Shown: piece after piece, positions 34,737 through 44,288 of the stretch | How the letters are laid out: the number at the start of each line of letters is the position of its first letter | How positions within the stretch are numbered: position 1 is the stretch's first letter | DNA from: Tetragenococcus solitarius NBRC 100494 | GTDB taxonomy: Bacteria; Bacillota; Bacilli; Lactobacillales; Enterococcaceae | Length of the DNA stretch: 64,000 nt | Assembly (NCBI RefSeq): GCF_001544195.1 | Contig: NZ_BCPY01000004.1 | Span: 1 to 64,000, forward strand | Direction: 5' to 3' | Position numbers and translations under genes: made by a program | The notes under the pieces: model-generated | What the model was told of the DNA's origin: nothing | Seen by the model: only the letters and a program-made list of their open reading frames with translations | The model's database searches: none

Positions 34737-35721
34737 TGGAAAAGCTAGAGCATTTACCAACATCGCTCTGATTAAATATTGGGGTAAAAAAGATCAGCAA
34801 CTAATTTTACCCATGAATAATAGTTTATCTTTAACATTAGACGCTTTTTACACTGAAACAAGTGTATCTTTTTCTAAAGATTATACAAAAGATACCTTTT
34901 ATTTAGATGGTCAGCTACAAGATGAAAAAGCAACACAAAAGGTTCGTCATTTTCTAGATTTAGCCCGTAATCAAGCGGGAATCTTTAAATATGCTACTGT
35001 TTGTAGTCAAAATTTTGTTCCTACAGCTGCTGGCTTAGCTTCTTCTGCTAGCGGCCTAGCTGCCTTAGCAGGCGCATGTAACAATGCATTAAAGCTCGAC
35101 CTTTCGCCTAAAGAACTCTCACGTTTAGCTAGAAAAGGTTCTGGCTCAGCTTGTAGAAGTATTTATGGAGGTTTTGTTGAATGGGAAAAAGGAAATTCTG
35201 ACCAAACCTCTTTTGCTGTGCCAATAGCTTCTAATCATTGGGAAGATGAATTAGCAATGATTTTTATCCTGATTAACGATAAAACGAAAGAAGTCCCTAG
35301 CAGAAATGGGATGCAGCGAACAGTAGATACCTCCAGCTACTATGACAGCTGGGTAAAAAGCGCAGACCTAGATATCAAAAAAGCAAAAGATGCAATCACT
35401 AAGAATGATTTTCATGCTTTAGGAAAAGTCACAGAAAGCAACTGTTTAAAAATGCATGCCACTACTTTGGCAGCTTCTCCCCCTTTTACTTATTGGTCTC
35501 CTGGTAGCTTAAAGGCAATGAACAAAGTACAAGCGATGCGCCAAGCAGGACAAAATTGTTACTTTACCATGGACGCAGGACCGAATGTAAAAGTTCTTTG
35601 CCGGAAAAAAGAGGTAGAAGACATTTATCACGAACTACAAAAAGATTTTCCAGCTGAACAGCTCGTAATAGCTTATGCTGGAAAGGGGATTGAATCTTTA
35701 GAAATGGAAGTGGCAAAATGA
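34729..35721 (+). CDS. mvaD: Diphosphomevalonate decarboxylase
   Basis: 330 residues. FTNIALIKYWGKKD and LPMNNSLSLTLD are the family N-terminus, TAAGLASSASGLAALA the GHMP ATP motif, and GSGSACRSIYGGFVEW the decarboxylase signature with the conserved Ser and Arg; the catalytic Asp is in YFTMDAGPNVKVL. It converts mevalonate 5-diphosphate to isopentenyl diphosphate with ATP. Translationally coupled to mvk (8-nt overlap) and mvaK2 (4-nt overlap). Confidence 0.96.
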   Translation: MHNGKARAFTNIALIKYWGKKDQQLILPMNNSLSLTLDAFYTETSVSFSKDYTKDTFYLDGQLQDEKATQKVRHFLDLARNQAGIFKYATVCSQNFVPTAAGLASSASGLAALAGACNNALKLDLSPKELSRLARKGSGSACRSIYGGFVEWEKGNSDQTSFAVPIASNHWEDELAMIFILINDKTKEVPSRNGMQRTVDTSSYYDSWVKSADLDIKKAKDAITKNDFHALGKVTESNCLKMHATTLAASPPFTYWSPGSLKAMNKVQAMRQAGQNCYFTMDAGPNVKVLCRKKEVEDIYHELQKDFPAEQLVIAYAGKGIESLEMEVAK

Positions 35722-36809
35722 TTGAAGTATCCACACCAGGAAAGTTATATATTGCAGGTGAATATGCCGTTGTCGAACCCGGCCATCTTGCCGTTATTGC
35801 AGCTGTTGACCAATTTATTAACGTAACAATTGAAAGCGCCACTGAAAATGGCAGTATCCAATCACAGCAATATAGCGATTTACCCATACGTTGGACCAGA
35901 AGAAATGGCGAACTTGTCTTAGACCACCGTGAAAACCCCTTTCACTATATTTTAGCTGCCATTCGTCTAACAGAGCGTTATGCCAAAGAACAAGGAACTT
36001 TGTTAAGCTTTTATCATCTGAAAGTAACTAGCGAACTGGATAATTCTAGCGGTCGCAAGTACGGATTAGGCTCAAGTGGAGCTGTGACTGTGGGTACTGT
36101 TAAAGCCCTTAATTTATTTTATGACTTACAAATGGATCCATTAATGCAGTTTAAAATTGCTGCTTTAGCTCATTTAGCGGTCCAAGGGAATGGCTCTTGC
36201 GGTGATATTGCGGCGAGTTGTTTTGGAGGATGGCTTGCTTTTTCAACTTTTGATCATGAATGGGTAAAAAAAAGACAAGAAAAATGGTCCATTAGCGACT
36301 TATTACAAAGTGATTGGCCCAAACTTTCCATCCAACCTTTGCAGACACCCAAAAATATGCGTTTATTGATTGGTTGGACAGGCAGTCCAGCTTCTACATC
36401 AGATTTGGTCGATCAAGTAAAACAGTCGAAAGAAGATAAAAGTGTTACTCAAAAAGATTATGAGCATTTTTTAACAGATAGTAATCGTTGTGTAGAAGAT
36501 TTAATTGATGGTTTTATGGCAAATAACGTCGTAAAAATAAAAAAAATGATTAAAAAAAATCGCCAGCTGTTACAAAATCTTGCTAAAGCAACAAATGTTG
36601 TTATTGAAACACCTGCATTAAAACAATTATGTGATTTAGCAGAAGATTGCGGGGGCGCAGCCAAGTCTTCTGGCGCAGGTGGTGGTGATTGCGGAATTGT
36701 TATTGCCGACCAAAAAACGGGCATACTGCCTTTAATGAGCAAATGGGAAAAAGCAGATATCATTCCTTTGCCTTTACATGTTTACCATTATCGAGGAGGA
36801 GCAAAATGA
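35718..36809 (+). CDS. mvaK2: Phosphomevalonate kinase
   Basis: 363 residues. TPGKLYIAGEYAVVEPGHLAVI is the start signature, KYGLGSSGAVTVGTVKAL the ATP-binding GHMP motif and KSSGAGGGDCGIVIAD the C-terminal motif. It makes mevalonate 5-diphosphate from mevalonate 5-phosphate. It overlaps mvaD and fni by 4 nt at each end, so all four proteins are probably made in coupled fashion. Confidence 0.95.
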   Translation: MIEVSTPGKLYIAGEYAVVEPGHLAVIAAVDQFINVTIESATENGSIQSQQYSDLPIRWTRRNGELVLDHRENPFHYILAAIRLTERYAKEQGTLLSFYHLKVTSELDNSSGRKYGLGSSGAVTVGTVKALNLFYDLQMDPLMQFKIAALAHLAVQGNGSCGDIAASCFGGWLAFSTFDHEWVKKRQEKWSISDLLQSDWPKLSIQPLQTPKNMRLLIGWTGSPASTSDLVDQVKQSKEDKSVTQKDYEHFLTDSNRCVEDLIDGFMANNVVKIKKMIKKNRQLLQNLAKATNVVIETPALKQLCDLAEDCGGAAKSSGAGGGDCGIVIADQKTGILPLMSKWEKADIIPLPLHVYHYRGGAK

Positions 36810-37864
36810 ATCGAAAAGATGAGCACGTTTCACTTGCCAAAGCGTTTCACAAAGCACGTCCTAGCGATTTTGATGAGGTAACGCTTGTTCATCAATCGTT
36901 TACTTCAAATCGTTTTTATGACGTTTCTACTAAAACCCAATTGTTTAATCAGTCATTTTCTAGTCCATTTTTTATCAATGCTATGACTGGCGGTAGCCAG
37001 TGGACCAAAAAAATCAACCAGAAGCTAGCCATCGTTGCTAGAGAAACTGATCTGATGATGGCTACAGGATCCGTTTCCACTGCCTTAAAAAATCCTGAAG
37101 TAAAAGATTCTTTTACCATTGTTAGAAAAGAGTTCCCTGATGGTTTTTTACTGGCAAATGTAGGCGCTGGGACATCGCTTGAAAACGCACAACGTGCTAT
37201 CGAACTTTTTCAAGCGGATGCTTTGCAAATTCATCTGAATACACCACAAGAACTTCTGATGCCAGAAGGAGATCGTGATTTCACCGATTGGCTTTTTTTG
37301 TTAGAAAAAATCGCAAAAAATAGCCCAGTGCCTGTCATTGTAAAAGAAGTGGGCTTTGGTATGACACGTGAAACGATTGCTCAAATATTAGCTACTGGCG
37401 TTAAAACAATCGACATTGCAGGCAGCAGTGGTACCAGCTTTACTCAAATTGAAAATGCACGAAGAAAAAAAAGAGAGTTTAATTACCTGGATCATTACGG
37501 TCAAACAACTGTGGAGTCCCTCCTAGAAGCCAATGAAGTATCGCAAAATTTTGATTTAATTGCCTCCGGAGGTATCAGAAATGCTTTTGACATCTTCAAG
37601 TCCCTTTGTTTTGGTGCTAAAACAGTAGGTATCTCAGCAACATTGTTAAATTATCTGCTAACAAATGACATTAAAGCTACGGTCGAACTGATTGAGCAAT
37701 GGAAAAACGAATTACGGACACTTTATACTATGCATGGGGCTTTAAGTACTGCTGATTTAACCACAGTCCCTTTCATTCTATCTGGAAAACCTAAAAATTG
37801 GTGCCAAGCAAGAGATATCGATATAAGAAAATACAGTATGCGTAAAACTGCACAATCTGATTGA
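36806..37864 (+). CDS. fni: Isopentenyl-diphosphate delta-isomerase, type 2 (FMN dependent)
   Basis: 352 residues from ATG 36806 (MNRKDEHVSLAKAF), overlapping the mvaK2 stop. The TIM barrel has the FMN-binding MTGGSQWTKKIN, the QIHLNTPQELLMPEGDRDF region, VPVIVKEVGFGM, DIAGSSGTSF and the phosphate-binding ASGGIRNAFDIFK. It interconverts isopentenyl and dimethylallyl diphosphate for undecaprenyl and quinone synthesis. The frame extends to 36689 inside mvaK2, which was rejected. GAGGAG lies 8 nt before the ATG. Confidence 0.95.
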   Translation: MNRKDEHVSLAKAFHKARPSDFDEVTLVHQSFTSNRFYDVSTKTQLFNQSFSSPFFINAMTGGSQWTKKINQKLAIVARETDLMMATGSVSTALKNPEVKDSFTIVRKEFPDGFLLANVGAGTSLENAQRAIELFQADALQIHLNTPQELLMPEGDRDFTDWLFLLEKIAKNSPVPVIVKEVGFGMTRETIAQILATGVKTIDIAGSSGTSFTQIENARRKKREFNYLDHYGQTTVESLLEANEVSQNFDLIASGGIRNAFDIFKSLCFGAKTVGISATLLNYLLTNDIKATVELIEQWKNELRTLYTMHGALSTADLTTVPFILSGKPKNWCQARDIDIRKYSMRKTAQSD

Positions 37865-37868
37865 TTAT

Positions 37869-37897
37869 GCAGCTTTTTATTAAACAAAAAAAGCTGC
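37869..37897 (+). terminator. Terminator of the mevalonate operon
   Basis: GCAGCTTTTT (37869-37878) pairs perfectly with AAAAAGCTGC (37888-37897), immediately after fni. The T-run lies in the left arm, so termination efficiency on the plus strand is uncertain; a second larger hairpin follows. Confidence 0.65.
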
Positions 37898-37918
37898 GAT
37901 ATAAGTAAAGTCAAGACA

Positions 37919-38001
37919 AAAATATCCGAACTATATTTGATAAGATCCTCTCATCGTCGCGAATTTGTGACGAGGAATCTCTCTTATAGTTCGGATATTT
38001 T
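37919..38001. repeat. 17-bp perfect inverted repeat enclosing a second hairpin
   Basis: AAAATATCCGAACTATA (37919-37935) and its exact complement (37985-38001) enclose 49 nt that contain a smaller TCGTC/GACGA stem. Being between convergent fni and yajC, a bidirectional terminator is the simplest role. The arms and compound loop are larger than the other terminators here; a small mobile or regulatory element is the alternative. Confidence 0.75.
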
Positions 38002-38057
38002 ATTATTAAAGGAACTTATGTCATAGCCCCTTAATTTTCTCATTTACTTGTATAAAA

Positions 38058-38435
38058 CTATTCTTGTGATTCGTCTTTGTCTTCTTGCGAACTATCATCA
38101 GCATTTCTATCTTCCATATCTTCAGAAGGTTCTGGTGAGTTATCCGTAGGAGGAACTGAACCACTTTGGGCTGTTTGTTCACTATAAGTTGGTTTTACTG
38201 TACGAATAGACGCACGATCAAATTCTAAGAAAATGCCTTCACAATCAAGAGTGACGGTTTTTTTATCGTCATCAATTTCTGAAACCACTCCATGCAAACC
38301 ACCAATTGTTACTACTTGGTTGCCAGGACGCATGCTATCTAACACTTCTTGACGTTTTTTTTGCTGCTTCTTTTGCGAACGCTGCATAAAATACATCAAA
38401 ATAATGATAGGTACCAGCATTATAAGTATTTCCAT
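38058..38435 (-). CDS. yajC: Preprotein translocase subunit YajC
   Basis: 125 residues. One N-terminal membrane span (about residues 2-18, LIMLVPIIILMYFMQ) is followed by the basic RSQKKQQKKRQEVLDSMRPGNQVVTIGGLHGVVSEI core, which is diagnostic for YajC. The C-terminal 40 residues are unusually acidic and Ser-rich. YajC is an accessory part of the SecDF complex. It follows tgt by 81 bp, the common tgt-yajC order. Confidence 0.95.
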   Translation of the reverse strand: MEILIMLVPIIILMYFMQRSQKKQQKKRQEVLDSMRPGNQVVTIGGLHGVVSEIDDDKKTVTLDCEGIFLEFDRASIRTVKPTYSEQTAQSGSVPPTDNSPEPSEDMEDRNADDSSQEDKDESQE

Positions 38436-38516
38436 TCATTTTTCACCTCAGCTTTTATCGTTTCACTCTATACTGTATCAGAAGCTAGTATATTTCACTA
38501 GTATTTTTCTAGAAAG

Positions 38517-39713
<1,197 letters not shown>

Positions 39714-39879
39714 TCATGGTAAAAATTTTTACAAACCAACTTTTATCATAAAGGCAAAAAATAGTTTTTGCAATAGCCAAACTCCTTGGCACTTCTTAGT
39801 TTTGTTTTTAGGTCGGCTCTGTTATACTGACTATAAAATAACAATCAAATCACCATATACGTTTAAAAGGAGTTTATAT

Positions 39880-40587
39880 ATGAAATCAAATGCTGAACTA
39901 CGTGCAGAAGCTAGACAAATGTTAAAAGGCCGCTGGAAAGAAAGTGTGTTAATGAACTTAGTTCCTGTCTTAATTATGATTGCCATTGCTGCGATTATCC
40001 TGATTCCTGTTCTCTTATTTTTTAGTCATAACCCGCAAATTCTAGAGGACACAAGTCCATACTACACCGATTATTCTACAGGCTCTAATGGTTCTAGTAG
40101 TGGATCCTCTGGCTTTATCTCGGGACTTATCTCAGCTTTTTTCACTGTGGCTATCGGTTGGACATTTTTAGATATCCTACGTGGTAAAAAAGAAATAATT
40201 CGTCCATTTAAAGATGTTTTTCGTACTTTCCGAGCTCCTTATGCTTTAGCAGTTCTTGTTATTTATCTATTAACTGCGATTTTTAAATTTTTGTGGACAT
40301 TACTTTTTATTATCCCTGGAATTATTAAAAATTACTCCTATTCACAAAGTTACTTTATTTATTATGACACATATGAAGAAACCGGACAAACGCCACGTTA
40401 TCTTGATTCAATTACCGCTAGTCGCCATTTAATGGATGGTTTCAAAGCAAAATTATTTTTCTTGGATTTGAGTTTTATTGGCTGGCATGTTCTTTCTTTT
40501 CTTACTCTTGGTATCGGATATTTGTGGTTAATGCCTTACATCTATGCGACAAAAGCCGCTTTTTATAATAATTTACCTAAAGATTAA
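39880..40587 (+). CDS. DUF975 family integral membrane protein
   Basis: 235 residues from ATG 39880 (AAAGGAG site upstream). The N-terminus MKSNAELRAEARQMLKGRWKES is the DUF975 signature. About five hydrophobic spans follow, with SYSQSYFIYYDT and ASRHLMDGFKAKLFFLDLSFIGW typical of the family's C-terminal half. A Ser/Gly-rich loop occupies residues 65-80. The function is unknown; family members are widespread in lactobacilli and enterococci. It is a lone plus-strand gene between tgt and queA. The 26-codon upstream extension was rejected. Confidence 0.88.
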   Translation: MKSNAELRAEARQMLKGRWKESVLMNLVPVLIMIAIAAIILIPVLLFFSHNPQILEDTSPYYTDYSTGSNGSSSGSSGFISGLISAFFTVAIGWTFLDILRGKKEIIRPFKDVFRTFRAPYALAVLVIYLLTAIFKFLWTLLFIIPGIIKNYSYSQSYFIYYDTYEETGQTPRYLDSITASRHLMDGFKAKLFFLDLSFIGWHVLSFLTLGIGYLWLMPYIYATKAAFYNNLPKD

Positions 40588-40684
40588 CGAGTTTTTACAT
40601 TTAAAATTTATAGAGGAGTTTCAATTTTTTGGACAACATTTTTTACAAAGTGTTGTCCTATTTTTATTGATTGAATATTATAAA

Positions 40685-40845
40685 GCAAAAACGCTATTCA
40701 TTCGATAACTGAATGAATAACATAAGTCCGAAACGATGTTCATTCGTCGTCTGAATGAACATTAAAAAATAAAAACGTTATTCATTCGGTAGCTGAATGT
40801 GTAACATAATTTGAATACATTATTCGTTCAGCAATAAAAAACCAA
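40685..40845. repeat. Tandem array of a 42-bp hairpin-forming unit
   Basis: TTCATTC occurs at 40697, 40739 and 40781, and TTCGTTC at 40823: an exact 42-bp period. Each of the first three is followed by a 7-nt loop and GAATGAA or GAATGTG, giving hairpins at 40695-40719, 40736-40762 and 40777-40805 with 8-10 bp stems. Units share a frame of AAACG, TTCATTCG, CTGAATG and AACAT. The fourth is truncated and runs into the queA terminator. No coding frame fits. Function unknown. Confidence 0.8.
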
Positions 40846-40888
40846 ACATCCCCTTCTATTTAATATATAGAAGAGCAATGTTTGGTTT
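40839..40888 (-). terminator. Terminator of queA
   Basis: AAACCAAACAT (40839-40849) pairs with ATGTTTGGTTT (40878-40888), with an inner CTTCTAT/ATAGAAG stem (40853-40859 with 40867-40873). The minus-strand transcript runs into a T-rich tract. Confidence 0.85.
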
Positions 40889-40892
40889 CAAA

Positions 40893-41924
40893 TTATTTAA
40901 TAAACATCGCATCGCCAAAACTAAAGAAACGATACCGTTCTTCTACCGCATGTTTATAAGCATTTAAGATATTATCTCTACCAGCAAAGGCACTGACCAT
41001 CATGACAAGTGTGGACTTAGGCAGGTGAAAATTAGTAGAAAAAGCATCCACAACTTTATACTGATACCCGGGCGTGATAAAGATATCTGTCCAGCCGCTA
41101 TCCGCTTTAATCTCACCGTCAAATTTCGTTCCGATCGTTTCCAGTGTACGAATCGTTGTGGTTCCTACAGCCACAATTCTTCCGCCCTTATTTTTCACTT
41201 GATTTAAACGATCCGCTGAATCTTTTGTCAAACGATAAAATTCACTATGCATATCATGATCTTCAATGTTTTCTACACTCACAGGACGGAAAGTTCCTAA
41301 ACCGACATGTAAGGTTAGATAAACTAATTCAATCCCTTTTTCCTGAATCTTGTTCAACAGTTCTTCGGTAAAATGCAGACCTGCGGTTGGTGCTGCGGCT
41401 GATCCGTTTTCTTTGGCATAAACCGTCTGATAACGTTCTGGATCATCTAGTTTCTTTTTGATGTAAGGAGGTAAAGGCATCTCACCAAGAGACTCTAAAA
41501 TTTCTAAAAAGATTCCTTCATAGCTAAAACGAATCATCCGACCTCCATGGTCCAGTTCCTCTTCGACAACGGCTTTTAGGCGACCATCGCCAAAACTAAT
41601 CTGTGTCCCTACTTTTGCACGTTTGGCTGGTTTTACGAGTGTTTCCCAAAGGTCTCCTTCCGGATTATTTAATAGTAACACTTCCAAATGTCCACCTGTG
41701 TCTTCTTTTTCCCCATATAAACGAGCAGGCAAAACACGAGTATTGTTCATCACTAAAGCATCCCCAGGATTTAATTCGTCAATAATGTCATAAAAATGTT
41801 TATCTTGAGTTTTCCCAGTTTTTGAGTCTAATACCAGTAAGCGAGAACTTGCTCGATCGGTTAATGGCGTTTGTGCGATTAATTCTTCCGGTAAATCAAA
41901 ATCGAAATCTTCTGTAGTTAACAT
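40893..41924 (-). CDS. queA: S-adenosylmethionine:tRNA ribosyltransferase-isomerase
   Basis: 343 residues. [15 protein letters not shown] at the N-terminus, [37 protein letters not shown] and [20 protein letters not shown] are hallmark QueA blocks. It transfers and isomerises the SAM ribosyl group onto preQ1-tRNA to give epoxyqueuosine. GTG 41933 is also in frame, but ATG 41924 (MLTTEDFDF) lies 7 nt after AGAGTG and fits the family. Monocistronic with its own terminator. Confidence 0.96.
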   Translation of the reverse strand: MLTTEDFDFDLPEELIAQTPLTDRASSRLLVLDSKTGKTQDKHFYDIIDELNPGDALVMNNTRVLPARLYGEKEDTGGHLEVLLLNNPEGDLWETLVKPAKRAKVGTQISFGDGRLKAVVEEELDHGGRMIRFSYEGIFLEILESLGEMPLPPYIKKKLDDPERYQTVYAKENGSAAAPTAGLHFTEELLNKIQEKGIELVYLTLHVGLGTFRPVSVENIEDHDMHSEFYRLTKDSADRLNQVKNKGGRIVAVGTTTIRTLETIGTKFDGEIKADSGWTDIFITPGYQYKVVDAFSTNFHLPKSTLVMMVSAFAGRDNILNAYKHAVEERYRFFSFGDAMFIK

Positions 41925-42470
41925 TATTTTCACTCTTTTCTAAACAATCTGTTACATATTTTAGCACTTTTTTCTATCATATCAAAGGTGGCTGACTTGT
42001 CTAAAAAAGTTGTGTTATAATAAAGCTATAAAACTATATTATAACAAAATCAAAACGATTTAAAAATAGAGCAAGATATTTATTCGTCTCAAAAGTTTTA
42101 TCCTGATATTGACCTATCTTTCACTCTTTAATGGTATTAAATCAAAAGCGATATTAAACATCCCAAAGGAGGTGAGTTCAGCTGACAAAGAATTTGTTGT
42201 CCGCTTTTATTTATGATAGCTCATTTGTTAAAGATAAGAAGAATACAATTGTTTGAATTATCAAAATTATGCATATTTGCTTACAATATATAAGCAATAG
42301 ATAAACGATATGTTCTTTTCTCTTGATATTTGTTCGTGAATTGTTCTTATAAAAACCTTTATTACAGCTGAATGTTTGTTTTTTGAGATTAACTGTTGTA
42401 TTTTCTTCACTTTTTATGCATACTATATATTATAGACGTAGCAAATAAAAAAAGTTTGAGGGTGGAAAAT
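41925..42470. other. Long spacer upstream of opuC with inverted repeats and a candidate leader peptide
   Basis: 545 bp without a recognised gene. It holds an inverted repeat GTTATAATA / TATTATAAC (42014-42022 with 42037-42045) that contains a TATAAT on each strand. A perfect Shine-Dalgarno AAAGGAGGTG (42165-42174) is followed by a short frame. A perfect palindrome TTGCTTA-N7-TAAGCAA (42277-42297) looks like an operator. A possible opuCA promoter is TTGTAT (42397-42402) with TACTAT (42421-42426). The length and contents suggest elaborate control of the osmolyte importer. Confidence 0.55.
42182..42256 (+). CDS. Possible 24-codon small ORF with strong SD, upstream of opuC
   Basis: A perfect SD (42165-42174) precedes the frame CTG ACA AAG AAT TTG TTG..., ending TGA at 42254-42256 (24 codons, TKNLLSAFIYDSSFVKDK...). 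There is no ATG; CTG 42182 has ideal spacing, and the TTGs at codons 5 and 6 are alternatives. It could be a leader peptide or the relic of a lost gene. Only the SD supports it. Confidence 0.25.
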   Translation: MTKNLLSAFIYDSSFVKDKKNTIV

Positions 42471-43643
42471 TTGATTGAATTTCAAGATGTATCAAAAATC
42501 TACAAAGGCGGCAAAAAAGCCGTTGACGATATCTCTTTTACTGTTGAAACAGGGGAAATGATTTGTTTGATTGGTACAAGTGGAAGTGGAAAAACAACGT
42601 CTATGCGCATGATCAATCGTATGACTGATCCTACTAAAGGAAAAATTTTAATTGACGGTCAAGATATTACCGATATTAATCCTGTAGAATTGCGACGCAG
42701 GATCGGCTACGTCATTCAAAATATCGGGTTAATGCCACATATGACAATTCGGGATAACATCACCATTGTACCTAAGCTACTAAAGACGCCACAAGAAGAA
42801 CGTAACAAGACTGCAAAACGTTTAATTAAATTAGTCGAGTTGCCAGAAGAAATGTTAGATCGTTACCCTAATGAATTATCTGGTGGGCAACAACAAAGAA
42901 TTGGTGTAATTAGAGCGCTCGCAGCAGATCAAGACATCATTTTGATGGATGAGCCGTTTGGTGCTCTAGACCCTATTACTCGTGATTCCTTACAAGACTT
43001 GGTTAAGGATTTGAACAAACGTCTACAAAAAACGATTATTTTTGTAACACATGATATGGACGAGGCTTTAAAATTAGCCGATCATGTGGCAATTATGAGC
43101 GAAGGGAAAGTCATCCAATATGATACGCCGGAAAATATTTTACAACATCCTGCAAATGAATTTGTAGAAGAATTACTAGGCGAAGATCGCTTAATGCAAG
43201 CACGTCCTGATAATACCTTAGTAAAAGATGTGATGACAACAGCCGTCACTATCACTTCAGAAAAATCATTACAAGAAGCAATCACTTTAATGCGCGAAAA
43301 ACGAGTGGATACCTTACTTGTAACAGATAATCGTAAGATCTTAAAAGGATTTATCGATATCGAAACAATTAATCGACGAAATGATCATACAACTAGCGTA
43401 GGCGATATCATAAAAACAGATGTTTCCTCCGTAAAAGAAGACACGCTCTTACGTAATACTTTACAGCGTATCTTAAAACGCGGGTTAAAATATGTGCCCG
43501 TTGTTGATAATAACCAACGTGTTGTCGGCATCTTAACACGAGCTTCATTGGTTGATATTATCTATGATGTATTATGGGGAGAAGAGCAATCGATTAGAGA
43601 TGCTGTCGAGTCATTTAAGCCAGAAGAAACAGAGGAGGTCTAA
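42471..43643 (+). CDS. opuCA: OpuC-type osmolyte ABC transporter, ATP-binding subunit with CBS domains
   Basis: 390 residues from TTG 42471 (MIEFQDVSKIYKGGKK), 5-6 nt after GAGGGTGG. Walker A is GTSGSGKTT, the signature LSGGQQQRIGVIRAL, Walker B DIILMDEPFGALD, and the H-loop VTHDMDEAL. Two CBS domains fill residues 255-375 and in OpuA/OpuC-type importers sense ionic strength. It energises uptake of glycine betaine, carnitine or choline. First of opuCA-CB-CC-CD; opuCB starts 3 bp after its stop. GTG 42462 is an alternative start. Confidence 0.92.
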   Translation: MIEFQDVSKIYKGGKKAVDDISFTVETGEMICLIGTSGSGKTTSMRMINRMTDPTKGKILIDGQDITDINPVELRRRIGYVIQNIGLMPHMTIRDNITIVPKLLKTPQEERNKTAKRLIKLVELPEEMLDRYPNELSGGQQQRIGVIRALAADQDIILMDEPFGALDPITRDSLQDLVKDLNKRLQKTIIFVTHDMDEALKLADHVAIMSEGKVIQYDTPENILQHPANEFVEELLGEDRLMQARPDNTLVKDVMTTAVTITSEKSLQEAITLMREKRVDTLLVTDNRKILKGFIDIETINRRNDHTTSVGDIIKTDVSSVKEDTLLRNTLQRILKRGLKYVPVVDNNQRVVGILTRASLVDIIYDVLWGEEQSIRDAVESFKPEETEEV

Positions 43644-43646
43644 ATT

Positions 43647-44288
43647 ATGCAAGCCTTCTTTTCAGAGTATGGATCTCAGTTAGCAAGTAATTTATTTGAA
43701 CATATTATCATTTCATCTATTGCACTGCTTTTAGGTGCTTTAGTTGCCATTCCATTAGGTGTTTTACTAACAAGGACAGATCGTTTTGCTGGTATTGTCA
43801 TCAGCACTGCGAGTGCTTTACAAACAATTCCTGCCTTAGCTCTTCTTACCTTGATGATTCCATTTCTTGGTGTTGGAAGAACGCCTGCGATCATTGCGCT
43901 CTTTATTTATTCCTTGTTACCGATTTTACGTAATACCTATATTGGTATGAAAAATGTCGATCCAAATTATATCGATGTAGCTAAAGGCATGGGTATGACA
44001 AATTTCCAGTCCATTATAAGTGTCGAATTACCCATTTCGGTACCCACGATAATGGCCGGCGTACGTTTAGCCGCTACCTACGTTATCGCTTGGGCAACAT
44101 TAGCTTCTTATATTGGCGCTGGAGGTTTAGGTGTTTTGATTTTTAGTGGTCTGGATAATTATCAGCCAGAACTTATTATTGGTGGTACCGTTCCTGCTAT
44201 TTTACTAGCAATAATCGTGGATTACTTGTTAGAAAAATTAGAAACATTCCTTACTCCAATTTCCTTAAGGGGGGGAAGTGAGCAATGA
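43647..44288 (+). CDS. opuCB: OpuC-type osmolyte ABC transporter, permease
   Basis: 213 residues, five to six membrane spans of the BPD_transp_1 fold. The EAA-like cytoplasmic loop is DVAKGMGMTNFQSIISVELPISVPTIMAG, which contacts the ATPase; LASYIGAGGLGVLIFSGLDNY is typical of OpuCB/ProW permeases. GGAGG lies before the ATG. It overlaps opuCC by 4 nt. It forms a heteromeric channel with opuCD. Confidence 0.93.
   Translation: MQAFFSEYGSQLASNLFEHIIISSIALLLGALVAIPLGVLLTRTDRFAGIVISTASALQTIPALALLTLMIPFLGVGRTPAIIALFIYSLLPILRNTYIGMKNVDPNYIDVAKGMGMTNFQSIISVELPISVPTIMAGVRLAATYVIAWATLASYIGAGGLGVLIFSGLDNYQPELIIGGTVPAILLAIIVDYLLEKLETFLTPISLRGGSEQ

Noticed and set aside
40685-40845. CRISPR array
   Set aside because: The repeat is palindromic and periodic at 42 bp, but there are no unique spacers of regular length, only four units, and no cas genes.
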